DNA of 43,348 nucleotides from assembly GCA_017415775.1 (NCBI GenBank), contig JAFQFC010000029.1, positions 1-43,348 on the forward strand, written 5' to 3'. Source of the DNA: Oscillospiraceae bacterium. GTDB lineage: Bacteria > Bacillota > Clostridia > Oscillospirales > Oscillospiraceae. The notes under the pieces were generated by a model. It was not told the origin of the DNA, did no database searches, and was given only the letters and a program-made list of their open reading frames with translations. Below are positions 1-7,744 of this stretch, in pieces. Both the position numbers and the translations under genes were made by a program. Position 1 is the first letter of the stretch. Each line of letters begins with the position of its first letter.

Positions 1-176
1 AATGGGAATCGTATAAAGAGAAATAACACTATAGTCTTGCATTTCTTTTGTGCTTCACGACGCTCGAGCTGGAAAATCGCGGCTAAAATTTGACAGTGAA
101 GTTGATTCTTACATTGTGAGGAATTGTTAGTCAGTTTCAACGGTGATATCTTTTTCGGTGCGACGTGCCAGAAACA
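1..176. other. AT-rich left edge, no gene recognised
   Basis: This stretch is clearly richer in A and T than the genes to its right. Short open frames enter from the left edge and close early: one stops at 24-26 and another at 91-93. They could be the last codons of a gene lying outside the window. None gives a recognisable protein. The hairpin terminator at 177-220 points rightward, which fits a plus-strand transcript ending here. Confidence 0.3.
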
Positions 177-220
177 GAACCTGATTTGATACAAAGTCAA
201 ATCAGGTTCTTCTTTTTATA
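177..220 (+). terminator. Rho-independent terminator
   Basis: A perfect 13-bp inverted repeat (177-189 with 197-209, 7-nt loop) is followed by TTCTTTTTAT. The stem is AT-rich compared with other terminators in the window. It would stop a plus-strand transcript entering from outside the window. Confidence 0.7.
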
Positions 221-296
221 TCGCAGGAAGCGTTGGAATTCTACCCGGATAACCGCCAAAAGGAACACAGGCGCACAAGCAGTAACAGGATCATGA

Positions 297-346
297 AGAG
301 GTCTGGATTGTACGGACAGTACGATCCAGACCTCTTTCTTTCCATA
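297..346 (+). terminator. Second hairpin with pyrimidine-rich tail
   Basis: A 12-bp perfect stem (297-308 with 324-335) encloses a partly palindromic loop. On the plus strand it is followed by TTCTTTCC and, further on, CTTTTTTG. On the minus strand the trailing sequence is not T-rich, so it is a weak terminator for the metallophosphatase gene that ends at 380. It lies about 90 nt after the first plus-strand terminator. Confidence 0.5.
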
Positions 347-379
347 TCCGCTTTTTTGTTTTTCCGGAAGCTTTCCTGC

Positions 380-1147
380 TCAGTCCTCGATGACAATGCA
401 GTTGACCTTGCCGGAACGAGGCGTGCAGGCATCCAGCGCAATGATTCCCTCGCCGTAATACGGCGTAAAATTGGGATCGTTCTCAAACTCGCCGCCATCA
501 TGCTCGTACCGGGCATGACCGAAGGAGCAGTGCCAGTGTCCGCACACGATGGTCTTTCCCGGTTCCACCACGCCGCTGTGGGCGGCTTCCATGCCGTTGA
601 TCCACCGTGCCTTGTCCCACATCCCTCCATCGGCATTGCGCCAGTCCGCCACGCCTACATAGTCTTTCGGTCCTTCCTCCGCCGGCACACAGGGGATCCA
701 GCCATGGGTGAAAATATAATGGTCGGTCTCGTAATAATCCACCATAGCGGGAATGATGGTCTGGATATAGGGATCATGCAGAAGCTCCCGCCCGATCTGG
801 TCAGGATTGGTATACAGCCAGTTGGGATCCACCCCCGTCAGCTGAAGCACCGTGTCGATGGTGCGGTTGGTGTGGTGGTGGAGCTGGAAATAGCTGCCCC
901 GGTGCCAGCCATGTAAAAGCTGCATGGTCAGATCCTCGTGGTTTCCCCGAATGAGGATCACCTCATCCTTCTCCAGCAGATCAAGGATGAAGGCCTGCAG
1001 CTGCCGGGCCTCCGACCCTCTGTCATACAGATCACCGCAGACGATCAGTTTATGGGGCTCGGTATCTTCAAAGTAGCCCTTTTCCGTCAGCGCTGTTTTC
1101 AGTTCGGTAAAATAGCCGTGTACATCGGCTGTCACATAGTATCTCAT
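380..1147 (-). CDS. Calcineurin-type metallophosphatase (PrpA/ApaH-like)
   Basis: A 255-residue cytosolic metallophosphoesterase, in the size range of bacterial serine/threonine phosphatases and diadenosine tetraphosphatases. All the metal-binding signatures are visible: DVHGYF near the N-terminus (residues 8-13), GDLYDRGSEA, GNHED, an isolated HGW and GHWHCSFGH near the C-terminus. These would bind two metal ions and hydrolyse a phosphoester; the natural substrate cannot be told from sequence. The start at 1147 is chosen because AGGAG lies just upstream and the metal motif follows directly; a longer frame to 1222 would overlap the upstream gene and adds an unrelated Cys/Arg-rich stretch. It sits 25 bp behind the 480-residue gene and is probably co-transcribed with it. 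Confidence 0.88.
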   Translation of the reverse strand: MRYYVTADVHGYFTELKTALTEKGYFEDTEPHKLIVCGDLYDRGSEARQLQAFILDLLEKDEVILIRGNHEDLTMQLLHGWHRGSYFQLHHHTNRTIDTVLQLTGVDPNWLYTNPDQIGRELLHDPYIQTIIPAMVDYYETDHYIFTHGWIPCVPAEEGPKDYVGVADWRNADGGMWDKARWINGMEAAHSGVVEPGKTIVCGHWHCSFGHARYEHDGGEFENDPNFTPYYGEGIIALDACTPRSGKVNCIVIED

Positions 1148-1172
1148 GCAGATTCTCCTGTCTGCCGCTCTG

Positions 1173-2615
1173 TCACAGCAGCACCGTTTCCCTGTCATCC
1201 ATGGGCTTGACCGACACCGCAATGCGCCATGTCACGCTCTCAGGCGGCGCAAAATGCATCGACGAAGCGGCAGCAATGACTTGCCGCCCCTCTGCTCCTT
1301 TTTTGCCAAAAATCGCCACGCCCATGGCACAGTTGCTGCTGCCGCGGGGCGGATCGTTTTCGGCACAGTCCCGGATCGTTATTCCTTCCAGCGGCGGCTC
1401 TGCCACAGCCGTCAGTGCGGTGAAGCAGTCGGGATATACCGTCTCCGGATCGTGGGAGAACCGGTTTTCAGGCAGTGTCTGCGCCTCCACCTCCAACACC
1501 CGCAGCGTATGCTGCTCACCGGAGACAGGGTGCGTGAAGCGCACTTCTGTTCCCGGCTTCGGGTCTGTGAAATGGCCCACGGTCACATTCACCTTGTCAC
1601 GCACCAGCCGCAGCGACACGCTCTTTACAGCGTAGCCGCGCCGCATTTTCCACGGATAGCTGCTGCGCCAGAAGACCCACGCCTTGTCTTCCTCCAGCCC
1701 GTACCGGTCCAGAATGGCCCGGGTCCGCCGATTTTCGGAAGTAAGCTCTTCGCCGCAGCTCTCCGGCACCCAGAAGGTACTGCTGCCGCCTTTGACGGGC
1801 AGTTCTTTGCCGTCCACCGTCAGCACGCTGCGAAATGCAATATGCAGAGGATTGTGCCGCTCCAACTCGTCTCGCTGTTCCTCTGTAGGCTCCACGTCAA
1901 GACCGCCACAGAGAGCCGCGTAACAGCGCAGAAATTCCTTCACCTTTGCCGGCTCCACACCCACGCAGTAATCCACCACGATGCCCTCGGCGCAGACGTA
2001 GAGGCACGGCACACGCCATTCCTCTTCGCCCCAGGAAAAGGCGGCATTCACCGCCACTTCTCTGGCGGGCCTGCGGCGGCGGGGTCGGCCGTGGATGGAG
2101 CTGTTCCACACCACCGGAAACGGACCGTTCTCTGCAGCTGTCAATTCTTCCTGGGGCTGCAGCGCTGTGCAGTCCATCTCCTGCCGCACCGCCGCCAGAT
2201 AGCCGTAGGGATCAGCCATGGGCTCCACACCCAAACCGGCGATGGCCCGCAGCGCATCCTGCCGGACCGGATCCTCCGTCTTGTCCGCTGCCACGAAGGC
2301 ATCAAACTGCTCCCGGGTCCAGTACCGGGCCTGCTCGATGGCAGCGCTGCCGCCGCAGGAGAGCACAAGGCGCAGAAAGTCAGGGAAGCTGCGGCTTACT
2401 GCCTGCACATGCTCCCCCGCCGCCATGGGGTTCACGGCGAAAACAGCGTCGCCATATCCCGGCACAAAGCAGAAGTGGATGCCCTCCACCCCGGCCCAGC
2501 CGATGACACGAGCGCCCCGGGGCGTGCAGAAATAGCTGCTTTTTTCGCTGCCCCGCTCCAGACCCAGCGCCGCAAAGCGGATGGGCAGTCGGGCATAGCG
2601 CTGATAGAGAGTCAC
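1173..2615 (-). CDS. Conserved hypothetical protein, 480 aa
   Basis: I do not recognise a family with confidence. The protein is predicted cytosolic, with no signal peptide or membrane segment. The N-terminal 110 residues contain GWAGVEGIHFCFVPGYGD followed by VFAVNP, somewhat reminiscent of SMI1/KNR4-like modules, but this is weak. The C-terminal half has many tryptophans and aromatic residues and ends in a beta-rich stretch. The start is GTG at 2615, supported by AAAGGAG seven bases upstream. The GC-rich codon use matches neighbouring genes, and the antisense frames here are shadows. It heads a two-gene operon with the metallophosphatase, so a shared nucleotide or phosphate role is possible but unproven. 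Confidence 0.75.
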   Translation of the reverse strand: MTLYQRYARLPIRFAALGLERGSEKSSYFCTPRGARVIGWAGVEGIHFCFVPGYGDAVFAVNPMAAGEHVQAVSRSFPDFLRLVLSCGGSAAIEQARYWTREQFDAFVAADKTEDPVRQDALRAIAGLGVEPMADPYGYLAAVRQEMDCTALQPQEELTAAENGPFPVVWNSSIHGRPRRRRPAREVAVNAAFSWGEEEWRVPCLYVCAEGIVVDYCVGVEPAKVKEFLRCYAALCGGLDVEPTEEQRDELERHNPLHIAFRSVLTVDGKELPVKGGSSTFWVPESCGEELTSENRRTRAILDRYGLEEDKAWVFWRSSYPWKMRRGYAVKSVSLRLVRDKVNVTVGHFTDPKPGTEVRFTHPVSGEQHTLRVLEVEAQTLPENRFSHDPETVYPDCFTALTAVAEPPLEGITIRDCAENDPPRGSSNCAMGVAIFGKKGAEGRQVIAAASSMHFAPPESVTWRIAVSVKPMDDRETVLL

Positions 2616-2634
2616 AGGAATGCTCCTTTCTCTT

Positions 2635-2679
2635 AAAAAGCGAAAGCCGGACGCATGGTCTCATGCGCCCGGCTTTTTT
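2635..2679 (-). terminator. Terminator after the ATP-grasp gene
   Basis: A 15-bp stem with one mismatch (2643-2657 with 2662-2676, 4-nt loop) is flanked by T-runs on both sides: CTTTTTT on plus and CGCTTTTT on minus. It separates the ATP-grasp gene from the next minus-strand operon and lies in the leader of the 480-aa gene. Confidence 0.75.
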
Positions 2680-2684
2680 GTGCG

Positions 2685-3881
2685 TCAGTTGCAGGCCACG
2701 GCGTCCACATAGAACGCATCCATCTCCTCCCGGGTAGGGAAGGTGGCCACATACATCTGGTTGCCCATGGCGCCGCTGAGGGCATCGGGCATGCGCTGGG
2801 CCATGCGCATGTTGGCAGCGTACTTGGCCATCAGGGCCTCGTGGTCCAGCACAAAGTTCTTTCCATCCCGGCGGCCGGCGAAGGCGCAGAACTGGTGCTC
2901 GCCCACTTCCTTCTCACTGCGATCGAAGGCGATCATATCGGCCCAGATCTTATAGACGTTGGTGCTGTAGGCAAAGTTGATCATGTCGGGGGTAAAGCCG
3001 CCGCAGGGACGCATATTGACCTCCAACGCCATGATCTGACCCTTCTTGCCCAGCCCCTCGTGGTCTTCATTGAGGCGGAAAAACTCAAAGTGAACAAAGC
3101 GGCTCTTGACGCCAAAGCTCTTCACCGTAGCCCGGCCGGCAGCACGGGTGTCCTCCGGCAGGTCCTTGACGATGTAGTAAATGGAGTTGTCGTTGTTGTT
3201 GACGATGTCCATCACGGACATGGGGGTCACATTGCCGGTCTCGAAGATGGGATTGCCCTCGGAATCGATGATGGCGTCATAGGAGTTGACCTCGGCGTTG
3301 ACGAACTCCTCCATGATGTAGGGAACCTCGGCAGGGCGGGATGCCATGAAAGCCACCAGATCCTCATCGCTCTTCAGCTTATAGGTGGCGGCAGCGCCCA
3401 CGCCGTTGTCGGGCTTGACCACCACGGGATAGCCCACCTTCTTGATAAAGGCACGGCACTTCTTGATGTCGTCGGTCACCAGATGATACCGGGCAGTGGC
3501 GATACCGGCCGCCCGGTAGAACTTTTTCATCTTGGACTTGTACTTGATGCGGGGCATGTCCTCCGTCTGGAAGCCGCTGGTGATGTGGAAATCGGTACGC
3601 AGGGCCGCGTCCTTTTCCAGCCAGTACTCGTTGTTGCTCTCCAGCCAGTCGATGCGGCCGTACTTGTGGATGAAGAAGGCCACAGCACGGTAGACCTCGT
3701 CATAGTTCTCCAGGGAACTGACCTTGTAATACTCGGTCAGGCTGGCCCGCAGCTCCGGCAGCAGATCGTCATAGGGCTGATCGCCCACACCCAGCACGTT
3801 CAGGCCGTTGTTGCGCAGCTCACGGCAGAACTGCCAGTAATTCGTAGGGAAATTGGGGGAAATAAAAATAACGTTTTTCAC
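2685..3881 (-). CDS. ATP-grasp ligase family protein
   Basis: A 398-residue protein with the layout of ATP-grasp carboxylate-amine ligases such as the biotin carboxylase/CPSase fold. It starts with a Rossmann-like pre-ATP-grasp segment (VIFISPNFPTNYWQF). The central ATP-binding lobe has GYPVVVKPDNGVGAAATYK (about 150-168), and the metal-binding end has ALEVNMRPCGGFTPDMINFAY (about 300-320). Such enzymes activate a carboxylate as acyl phosphate and join it to an amine; the substrates here are unknown. The start is GTG at 3881 with AAAGGAGAG upstream. It is third in a minus-strand cassette behind two esterase-like genes (gaps of 13 and 39 bp), suggesting a joint small-molecule or peptide-modifying pathway. 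Confidence 0.85.
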   Translation of the reverse strand: MKNVIFISPNFPTNYWQFCRELRNNGLNVLGVGDQPYDDLLPELRASLTEYYKVSSLENYDEVYRAVAFFIHKYGRIDWLESNNEYWLEKDAALRTDFHITSGFQTEDMPRIKYKSKMKKFYRAAGIATARYHLVTDDIKKCRAFIKKVGYPVVVKPDNGVGAAATYKLKSDEDLVAFMASRPAEVPYIMEEFVNAEVNSYDAIIDSEGNPIFETGNVTPMSVMDIVNNNDNSIYYIVKDLPEDTRAAGRATVKSFGVKSRFVHFEFFRLNEDHEGLGKKGQIMALEVNMRPCGGFTPDMINFAYSTNVYKIWADMIAFDRSEKEVGEHQFCAFAGRRDGKNFVLDHEALMAKYAANMRMAQRMPDALSGAMGNQMYVATFPTREEMDAFYVDAVACN

Positions 3882-3920
3882 AAAAACTCTCTCCTTTTAT
3901 GTATCGATTGCATCATACGG

Positions 3921-4652
3921 TCACTCTTCCAGCAGCTTGGGCAGGAAATAGGCTGCCTGCTTGTACCACCAGGGCCAATCGTGGTTGACATCGTAGCCCC
4001 AGTAGTCCACCCACACATCAATACCCTTCTCCCGGAAGAGATTGTCCAGGATCCGGGTGGTGCTGACTTCTTCCCAGGCGCCCTGGCCGACGCAGATGAT
4101 GCCCTGATTGCGGTTGTACTTTTTAATGTAGGGATGACCGGGATCCATGTTGCTCAGATAGTGGACGGGGGAATTGCGGTACACCACCTCGTCCATGTAG
4201 CCGCCAAAGTCATAGTCGGCGGTGTAGATGCCGCTGAGCGCCAGCAGACCGGTGAACTCGTCAGGGAAGCGGAAGAACAGGTTCACCGCATGGGTGGCGC
4301 CCAGGCTGCAGCCGAAGGCGACGATGTCGCTGCGGCCGGAGATCTCCCGGATCAGAGGAACCACTTCGTTGACAATGTAGCACATCCACTGCTCATGGCG
4401 GCGGATGCGGCTGTAGGCTTCCGCCTTGCCGGACCAGGTCTCCTTATCCAGCGTGTCGATGGCAAACACCATCACCTGACCGCTGTCGATCCAGGGGGCA
4501 AAGACGTCGTCCATGTGGAAATTCTCAAAGTCATAGTAGCGGCCGTCCTGGCAGGGGATAAACAGCACCGGCCGTCCGGTATAGCCGTAGACCTTGCACT
4601 CCATGTCCCGCCCCAAAAAGGGGCTGTATTCCTTCATGTAGCGTGTTTCCAT
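3921..4652 (-). CDS. Esterase family protein (alpha/beta hydrolase, PF00756-like)
   Basis: A 243-residue alpha/beta hydrolase with no signal peptide. The nucleophile elbow is GCSLGATH (about residue 115), and the likely catalytic histidine lies in VNHDWPWWYKQ near the C-terminus, the usual position for the esterase D/mycolyltransferase-like family. It would hydrolyse or transfer an acyl ester; the substrate is not evident. The start at 4652 has AAAGGAGAG spaced well upstream. It lies 13 bp after a second esterase-like gene and just before the ATP-grasp gene, so the three are very probably one transcript. The two esterases differ clearly in sequence, so they are not a fresh duplication. Confidence 0.85.
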   Translation of the reverse strand: METRYMKEYSPFLGRDMECKVYGYTGRPVLFIPCQDGRYYDFENFHMDDVFAPWIDSGQVMVFAIDTLDKETWSGKAEAYSRIRRHEQWMCYIVNEVVPLIREISGRSDIVAFGCSLGATHAVNLFFRFPDEFTGLLALSGIYTADYDFGGYMDEVVYRNSPVHYLSNMDPGHPYIKKYNRNQGIICVGQGAWEEVSTTRILDNLFREKGIDVWVDYWGYDVNHDWPWWYKQAAYFLPKLLEE

Positions 4653-4665
4653 GGTTCTCTCCTTT

Positions 4666-5439
4666 CTATTCTTCCTCCATGCCGTAGAGCAGCAGCTCCA
4701 TAAAGAGGGGGATCTGCTTTTCCCAGCATGCCTCGCAGTGGTCGCCTTGGGGTACGATGCGGGAGATCAGGTGGACATCCCGCTCCAGCAGACGCTGGGT
4801 GACCCGGGCGAACTGTTTTTTCATATGGGGATGGAGTTTCATCTCGTTGGAGCCGTAATCCATGTAGATCACGGTGTTCTCGTCCAGCTCCGCCGTCCGC
4901 AGCAGCCGGTCCAGCCGGTCGGTGGCGAACCAGACGGAGGGGGACAGGCAGGCCGCCCGGGAAAATACATGGTTGTATTCCGTCACGGCATACAGGCTCA
5001 TCAGTCCCCCCATGGAGCTGCCGGCGATCAGGGTGTGTTCCCGGTCGGGCAGCGTGGGGAACTCGGCGTCGATCAGAGGCTTGAACTCATTCACCAGCCA
5101 CTCCATGGTGGTCCGGCCCCGGCCCACCACATAGCCGCCCAGTCCCGGCTCCCGCACCGTAAAGGGGGAGTACTCGCTGAGCCGCTCACCGTTGGCGCCC
5201 CGGTGGCTTTCCACCGCTGCCACGATCATGGGCAGGTCGTTATATTCGGCAAAGTCTGCCATACCCCAGCTCTTGCCGTAGGTAGCGTCCTCATCGAAAA
5301 ACACATTTTGTCCGTCAAACATATACAGCACCGGATAGCGGCGCCCTTCTTCCTCCCAGTCCTCCGGCAGATACACATAAGCCCGGCGGGGCTCGTCGCC
5401 GCTGAGGGCAGGGATGGTGATTTCCCAGGATACGATCAT
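4666..5439 (-). CDS. Esterase family protein (alpha/beta hydrolase, Fes-like)
   Basis: A 257-residue cytosolic hydrolase resembling the IroE/Fes and putative-esterase group. Visible landmarks are RAYVYLPEDWEE and RYPVLYMFDGQN near the N-terminus, the nucleophile motif GSSMGGLMS (about 137-145) and a late histidine in QGDHCEACWEKQIP. It would cleave an ester such as an acylated peptide, sugar or siderophore-like compound; which one is unknown. It is the first gene of the esterase/esterase/ATP-grasp cassette. Its ribosome binding site (GAAAGAGAG) is weaker than those of its neighbours. The upstream region is shared with the divergent ATC-hydrolase gene and holds AT-rich promoter-like sequence around 5475-5530. 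Confidence 0.85.
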   Translation of the reverse strand: MIVSWEITIPALSGDEPRRAYVYLPEDWEEEGRRYPVLYMFDGQNVFFDEDATYGKSWGMADFAEYNDLPMIVAAVESHRGANGERLSEYSPFTVREPGLGGYVVGRGRTTMEWLVNEFKPLIDAEFPTLPDREHTLIAGSSMGGLMSLYAVTEYNHVFSRAACLSPSVWFATDRLDRLLRTAELDENTVIYMDYGSNEMKLHPHMKKQFARVTQRLLERDVHLISRIVPQGDHCEACWEKQIPLFMELLLYGMEEE

Positions 5440-5555
5440 AATGGCTCTCTTTCAAAAATGGGTACTTCCCCCGAGTATATATGTAGTTTACCATAGTCTA
5501 CACCAAAAGGCAATTCGTGAACTGCCGAAAAATGGTGCAGCACAGCGGATTGTTC

Positions 5556-5584
5556 TTGGTTTATACCAAAGGTTGTGTTATACT
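5556..5584 (+). promoter_or_regulatory. Promoter overlapped by a GntR-type operator
   Basis: The perfect palindrome TTGGTTTATACCAA (5556-5569) contains the same TTTATACCAA core found before the GntR genes and, inverted, before the transporter. It covers a possible -35 (TTGGTT, 5556-5561), placed 17 bp from a good -10 (TATACT, 5579-5584). Binding here would block RNA polymerase, so the next gene probably belongs to the frl regulon. Confidence 0.6.
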
Positions 5585-5607
5585 GGGTCCAAAGGAGCGT
5601 GATTTTC

Positions 5608-6114
5608 ATGAGCAACATCAAAAACGAAGCCAAAATCCGCAATCCCCTCATTGTGGCCATTCGTGAGCAGCTGGAGCACCGGGCCCTGTGGATGTACCTG
5701 CTGTGCGACGAGGCCGCCAAAAAAGGCCTGGCACCCCAGGACTATGCTCCTGCGGCCATCCGCCGCTGCGGATTGTATCAGGGCGGCAATCTTCGCACCA
5801 AGGCCGGCGGCGGCGATTCCCTGAAGGGCCTGAAAAAAACGCTTTTCACCAAGCCCGCCCAGTGGGTCTTCGAGATGGACGTGCAGCGCTGTGACGATGA
5901 CCATCTGGACATCGACTTCCACTACTGCCCGCTGGTAAAGGCATGGCAGAAGCAGGGCTGCAGCGACGAGGAGATCCAACTGCTGTGCGATCACGCCATG
6001 TGCGGTGACCGGGGCATCGCCGAAAGCTTCGGCTGTGAGCTGGACCTGCCCGCCACCATCGCCCGGGGCGATGATGTCTGCAAGATCCGTTTTGTCCGCC
6101 GCGAAAAGAAATAA
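5608..6114 (+). CDS. L-2-amino-thiazoline-4-carboxylic acid hydrolase family protein
   Basis: A 168-residue protein of the ATC-hydrolase family (PF14196), named for hydrolysis of 2-aminothiazoline-4-carboxylate to S-carbamoyl-cysteine. Most gut members are uncharacterised, so the substrate is uncertain. The diagnostic C-terminal half is present: DFHYCPLVKAWQKQGCSDEE, LLCDHAMCGDRGIAESF and ARGDDVCKIRF, with conserved cysteines and acidic residues. The start at 5608 is preferred because AAAGGAG lies ten bases upstream; the earlier in-frame ATG at 5575 falls inside the -10 box. It stands alone between a GntR-like operator and a strong terminator. The operator links it to the amino-sugar/amino-acid island on its right. 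Confidence 0.85.
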   Translation: MSNIKNEAKIRNPLIVAIREQLEHRALWMYLLCDEAAKKGLAPQDYAPAAIRRCGLYQGGNLRTKAGGGDSLKGLKKTLFTKPAQWVFEMDVQRCDDDHLDIDFHYCPLVKAWQKQGCSDEEIQLLCDHAMCGDRGIAESFGCELDLPATIARGDDVCKIRFVRREKK

Positions 6115-6128
6115 TCCCAATCCCACAC

Positions 6129-6168
6129 ACAGGAGCCGAAGGCGCATGCCTTCGGCCCCTGTTCTTTT
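6129..6168 (+). terminator. Rho-independent terminator
   Basis: A 15-bp stem with one mismatch (6129-6143 with 6148-6162, loop GCAT) is followed by TCTTTTC. It ends the single-gene ATC-hydrolase transcript. Confidence 0.8.
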
Positions 6169-6198
6169 CTTATGAAAGTACCAATACAGCGGTCCCCC

Positions 6199-6242
6199 TT
6201 GCATTCCGCCCCCAATAAGGCTATAATGTTTTTATACCAATT
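6199..6242 (+). promoter_or_regulatory. Promoter and operator of the GntR pair
   Basis: TTGCAT (6199-6204), a 17-bp spacer and TATAAT (6222-6227) form a near-consensus vegetative promoter. TTTATACCAATT (6231-6242) covers the expected transcription start. Its reverse complement begins with AATTGGTATAA, identical to the elements at 7714-7724 and 7862-7872. This position suggests autorepression by one or both GntR proteins. Confidence 0.7.
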
Positions 6243-6258
6243 CAGGAGATGGTCTGCT

Positions 6259-6993
6259 ATGAAGCTCTATACGCCCCGCCCCCGGGAGCTGGCACAGGAA
6301 CACATTAAAGCCTACATACTGGAACACGATCTCAAGCCTCACGACCGCCTCCCCGCCGAGCGGGAGATGTGCGCCATGTGGGGATTTAATCGCTGCACGC
6401 TGCGCAGCGCCATCGCCGGTATGATCGCCTCCGGGCAGCTGTACGCCGTACAAGGCAGCGGCACCCGTGTGGCACCCCGGTTCCGCCGGACGCTGCAGGA
6501 TCTGCAGGGCTTCACCGAATATGCTGCCGACTGCGGCTTCCGTGCAGAGACACGACTGCTGTCTTTCTCGGTGACGGAGTGCGACAAGCACCTGTCCCGC
6601 CGGTTCCGCCGCTGCCTCGGCGAGAAGCTGTACCGCATCTCCCGCCTGCGTATGCTCAACGAAACGCCGGTGCTGATTGAGACCTCCTATATCCCTGTGG
6701 AACTGGCGCCCGGACTGGAGGAACACGATCTGGTACGCGGTTCCCTCTTTGCCGTATTGGAGGACGTTTACGGTCTGGCACTGGATCACGGCGAAGAGAC
6801 CACCAGTATCACCTCCGCCACGGAGGAGGAGGCCGCCCATCTGGGTATTGAACCCGGTACACCGGTGTTCTGGATCGTCAGCCGCACCGACACCCCCGAC
6901 GGCACAACCGTGGAGTACTGCCGCACTGTGGGGCGGGCCGATGTTGTGGAAATGGCCAGCGTATTGCGATGGACGGAAGGAGAGATCGAATGA
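6259..6993 (+). CDS. GntR/HutC family transcriptional regulator (first)
   Basis: A 244-residue regulator. The N-terminal winged helix (about 1-75) shows DRLPAEREMCAMWGFNRCTLR and ends in the wing GQLYAVQGSGTRVA. The C-terminal UTRA ligand-binding domain (about 90-240) includes YRISRLRMLNETPVLIE and VEYCRTVGRADVVE. HutC-type proteins usually bind sugar phosphates or amino-acid derivatives; fructoselysine 6-phosphate or a related Amadori compound is the reasonable guess from context. The start at 6259 is set by CAGGAG upstream; an earlier ATG at 6172 would lie upstream of the promoter. The stop overlaps the start of the second GntR gene (ATGA), so the two are translationally coupled and could act together. 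Confidence 0.9.
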   Translation: MKLYTPRPRELAQEHIKAYILEHDLKPHDRLPAEREMCAMWGFNRCTLRSAIAGMIASGQLYAVQGSGTRVAPRFRRTLQDLQGFTEYAADCGFRAETRLLSFSVTECDKHLSRRFRRCLGEKLYRISRLRMLNETPVLIETSYIPVELAPGLEEHDLVRGSLFAVLEDVYGLALDHGEETTSITSATEEEAAHLGIEPGTPVFWIVSRTDTPDGTTVEYCRTVGRADVVEMASVLRWTEGEIE

Positions 6994-7715
6994 GCGAAAT
7001 TACATATAAATCCCCCCTGTACATCCAACTGCGTGAAGTGATCCGCAGCAAAATTGAGGAGGGCGAATATCCTCCCGGCACCGCCATCCCCTCGGAAAAC
7101 CAGCTGGCGGAGATGTATGGCATCAACCGTCTGTCGGTTCGCAGCGCCGTGGCAGCGCTGGAATACGAGGGCCTTTTAAAGAGCGTACAGGGCAAGGGTG
7201 TTTTTGTCACCGGCCCCAAGCTGGAACGGGATTTGGAAACACTGGGCGGCTATCGCCAGACTATGCGGCAGCGAGCCCGCACGCCCTCCACCCGCGTTCT
7301 GATCAAGGCCGCCCGGCAGGCCGGCCCCTACTATGCCCGAATTCTGCAAATCGATCCCACCGATCACATCTGGTTCATCCGCCGGGTAGATTATGCCGAC
7401 GGCGAACCGGTGGGTCTGGAGGATATCTACATTCCCATGTCCGTACTTCCCAATCTGGATGAGATCGATATCAACCTCTTCTCTATCTTTGACGCCTATG
7501 ACTGGGCCGGAATCCGCCCCAGCGTAGGTTACCAGACACTGCGCATCGCCTGTCTGGATGTGGCTACCGCCAAGCTCATTGGTCTGTCGGAAGAACAGGC
7601 GGTTCTGGAGTTCTCCTGCGTTACCCACGACGCTGACGGTAAAGTCATTGAATTCTCACGAAATTACGTGCGCAACGACAAGGCGAAGTTCTCCGTTCAT
7701 TATACAAATCAATAA
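6990..7715 (+). CDS. GntR/HutC family transcriptional regulator (second, FrlR-like)
   Basis: A 241-residue GntR/HutC regulator that is only a distant paralogue of the preceding one. The winged helix has GTAIPSENQLAEMYGINRLS, RSAVAALEYEGLLKSVQGKG and FVTGP; the UTRA domain follows with IWFIRRVDYADGEPVGLEDIYIP and EFSRNYVRNDKAKFSVHY at the end. The start at 6990 overlaps the previous stop and has GGAAGGAG upstream. Two tandem regulators of the same class next to one transporter/catabolic operon may mean two effectors (for example fructoselysine and glucoselysine phosphates) or a heteromeric repressor. Which gene corresponds to E. coli frlR cannot be settled by eye. Confidence 0.9.
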   Translation: MSEITYKSPLYIQLREVIRSKIEEGEYPPGTAIPSENQLAEMYGINRLSVRSAVAALEYEGLLKSVQGKGVFVTGPKLERDLETLGGYRQTMRQRARTPSTRVLIKAARQAGPYYARILQIDPTDHIWFIRRVDYADGEPVGLEDIYIPMSVLPNLDEIDINLFSIFDAYDWAGIRPSVGYQTLRIACLDVATAKLIGLSEEQAVLEFSCVTHDADGKVIEFSRNYVRNDKAKFSVHYTNQ

Positions 7716-7724
7716 TTGGTATAA
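7714..7724. promoter_or_regulatory. Auxiliary GntR operator copy
   Basis: AATTGGTATAA directly follows the stop codon of the second GntR gene. It is the same 11-mer as at 7862-7872 and, inverted, at 6232-6242. It is not inside an obvious promoter. At 148 bp from the transporter-promoter copy (about 14 helical turns) it could serve DNA looping. Confidence 0.45.
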
Positions 7725-7744
7725 CTTTAATGCGATTTTGTTGT

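Noticed and set aside
2655-4703. A 682-codon plus-strand frame opposite the ATP-grasp and esterase genes
   Set aside because: The minus-strand proteins have clear catalytic motifs and ribosome sites; the plus frame is a His/Gly/Val-rich shadow crossing several genes.
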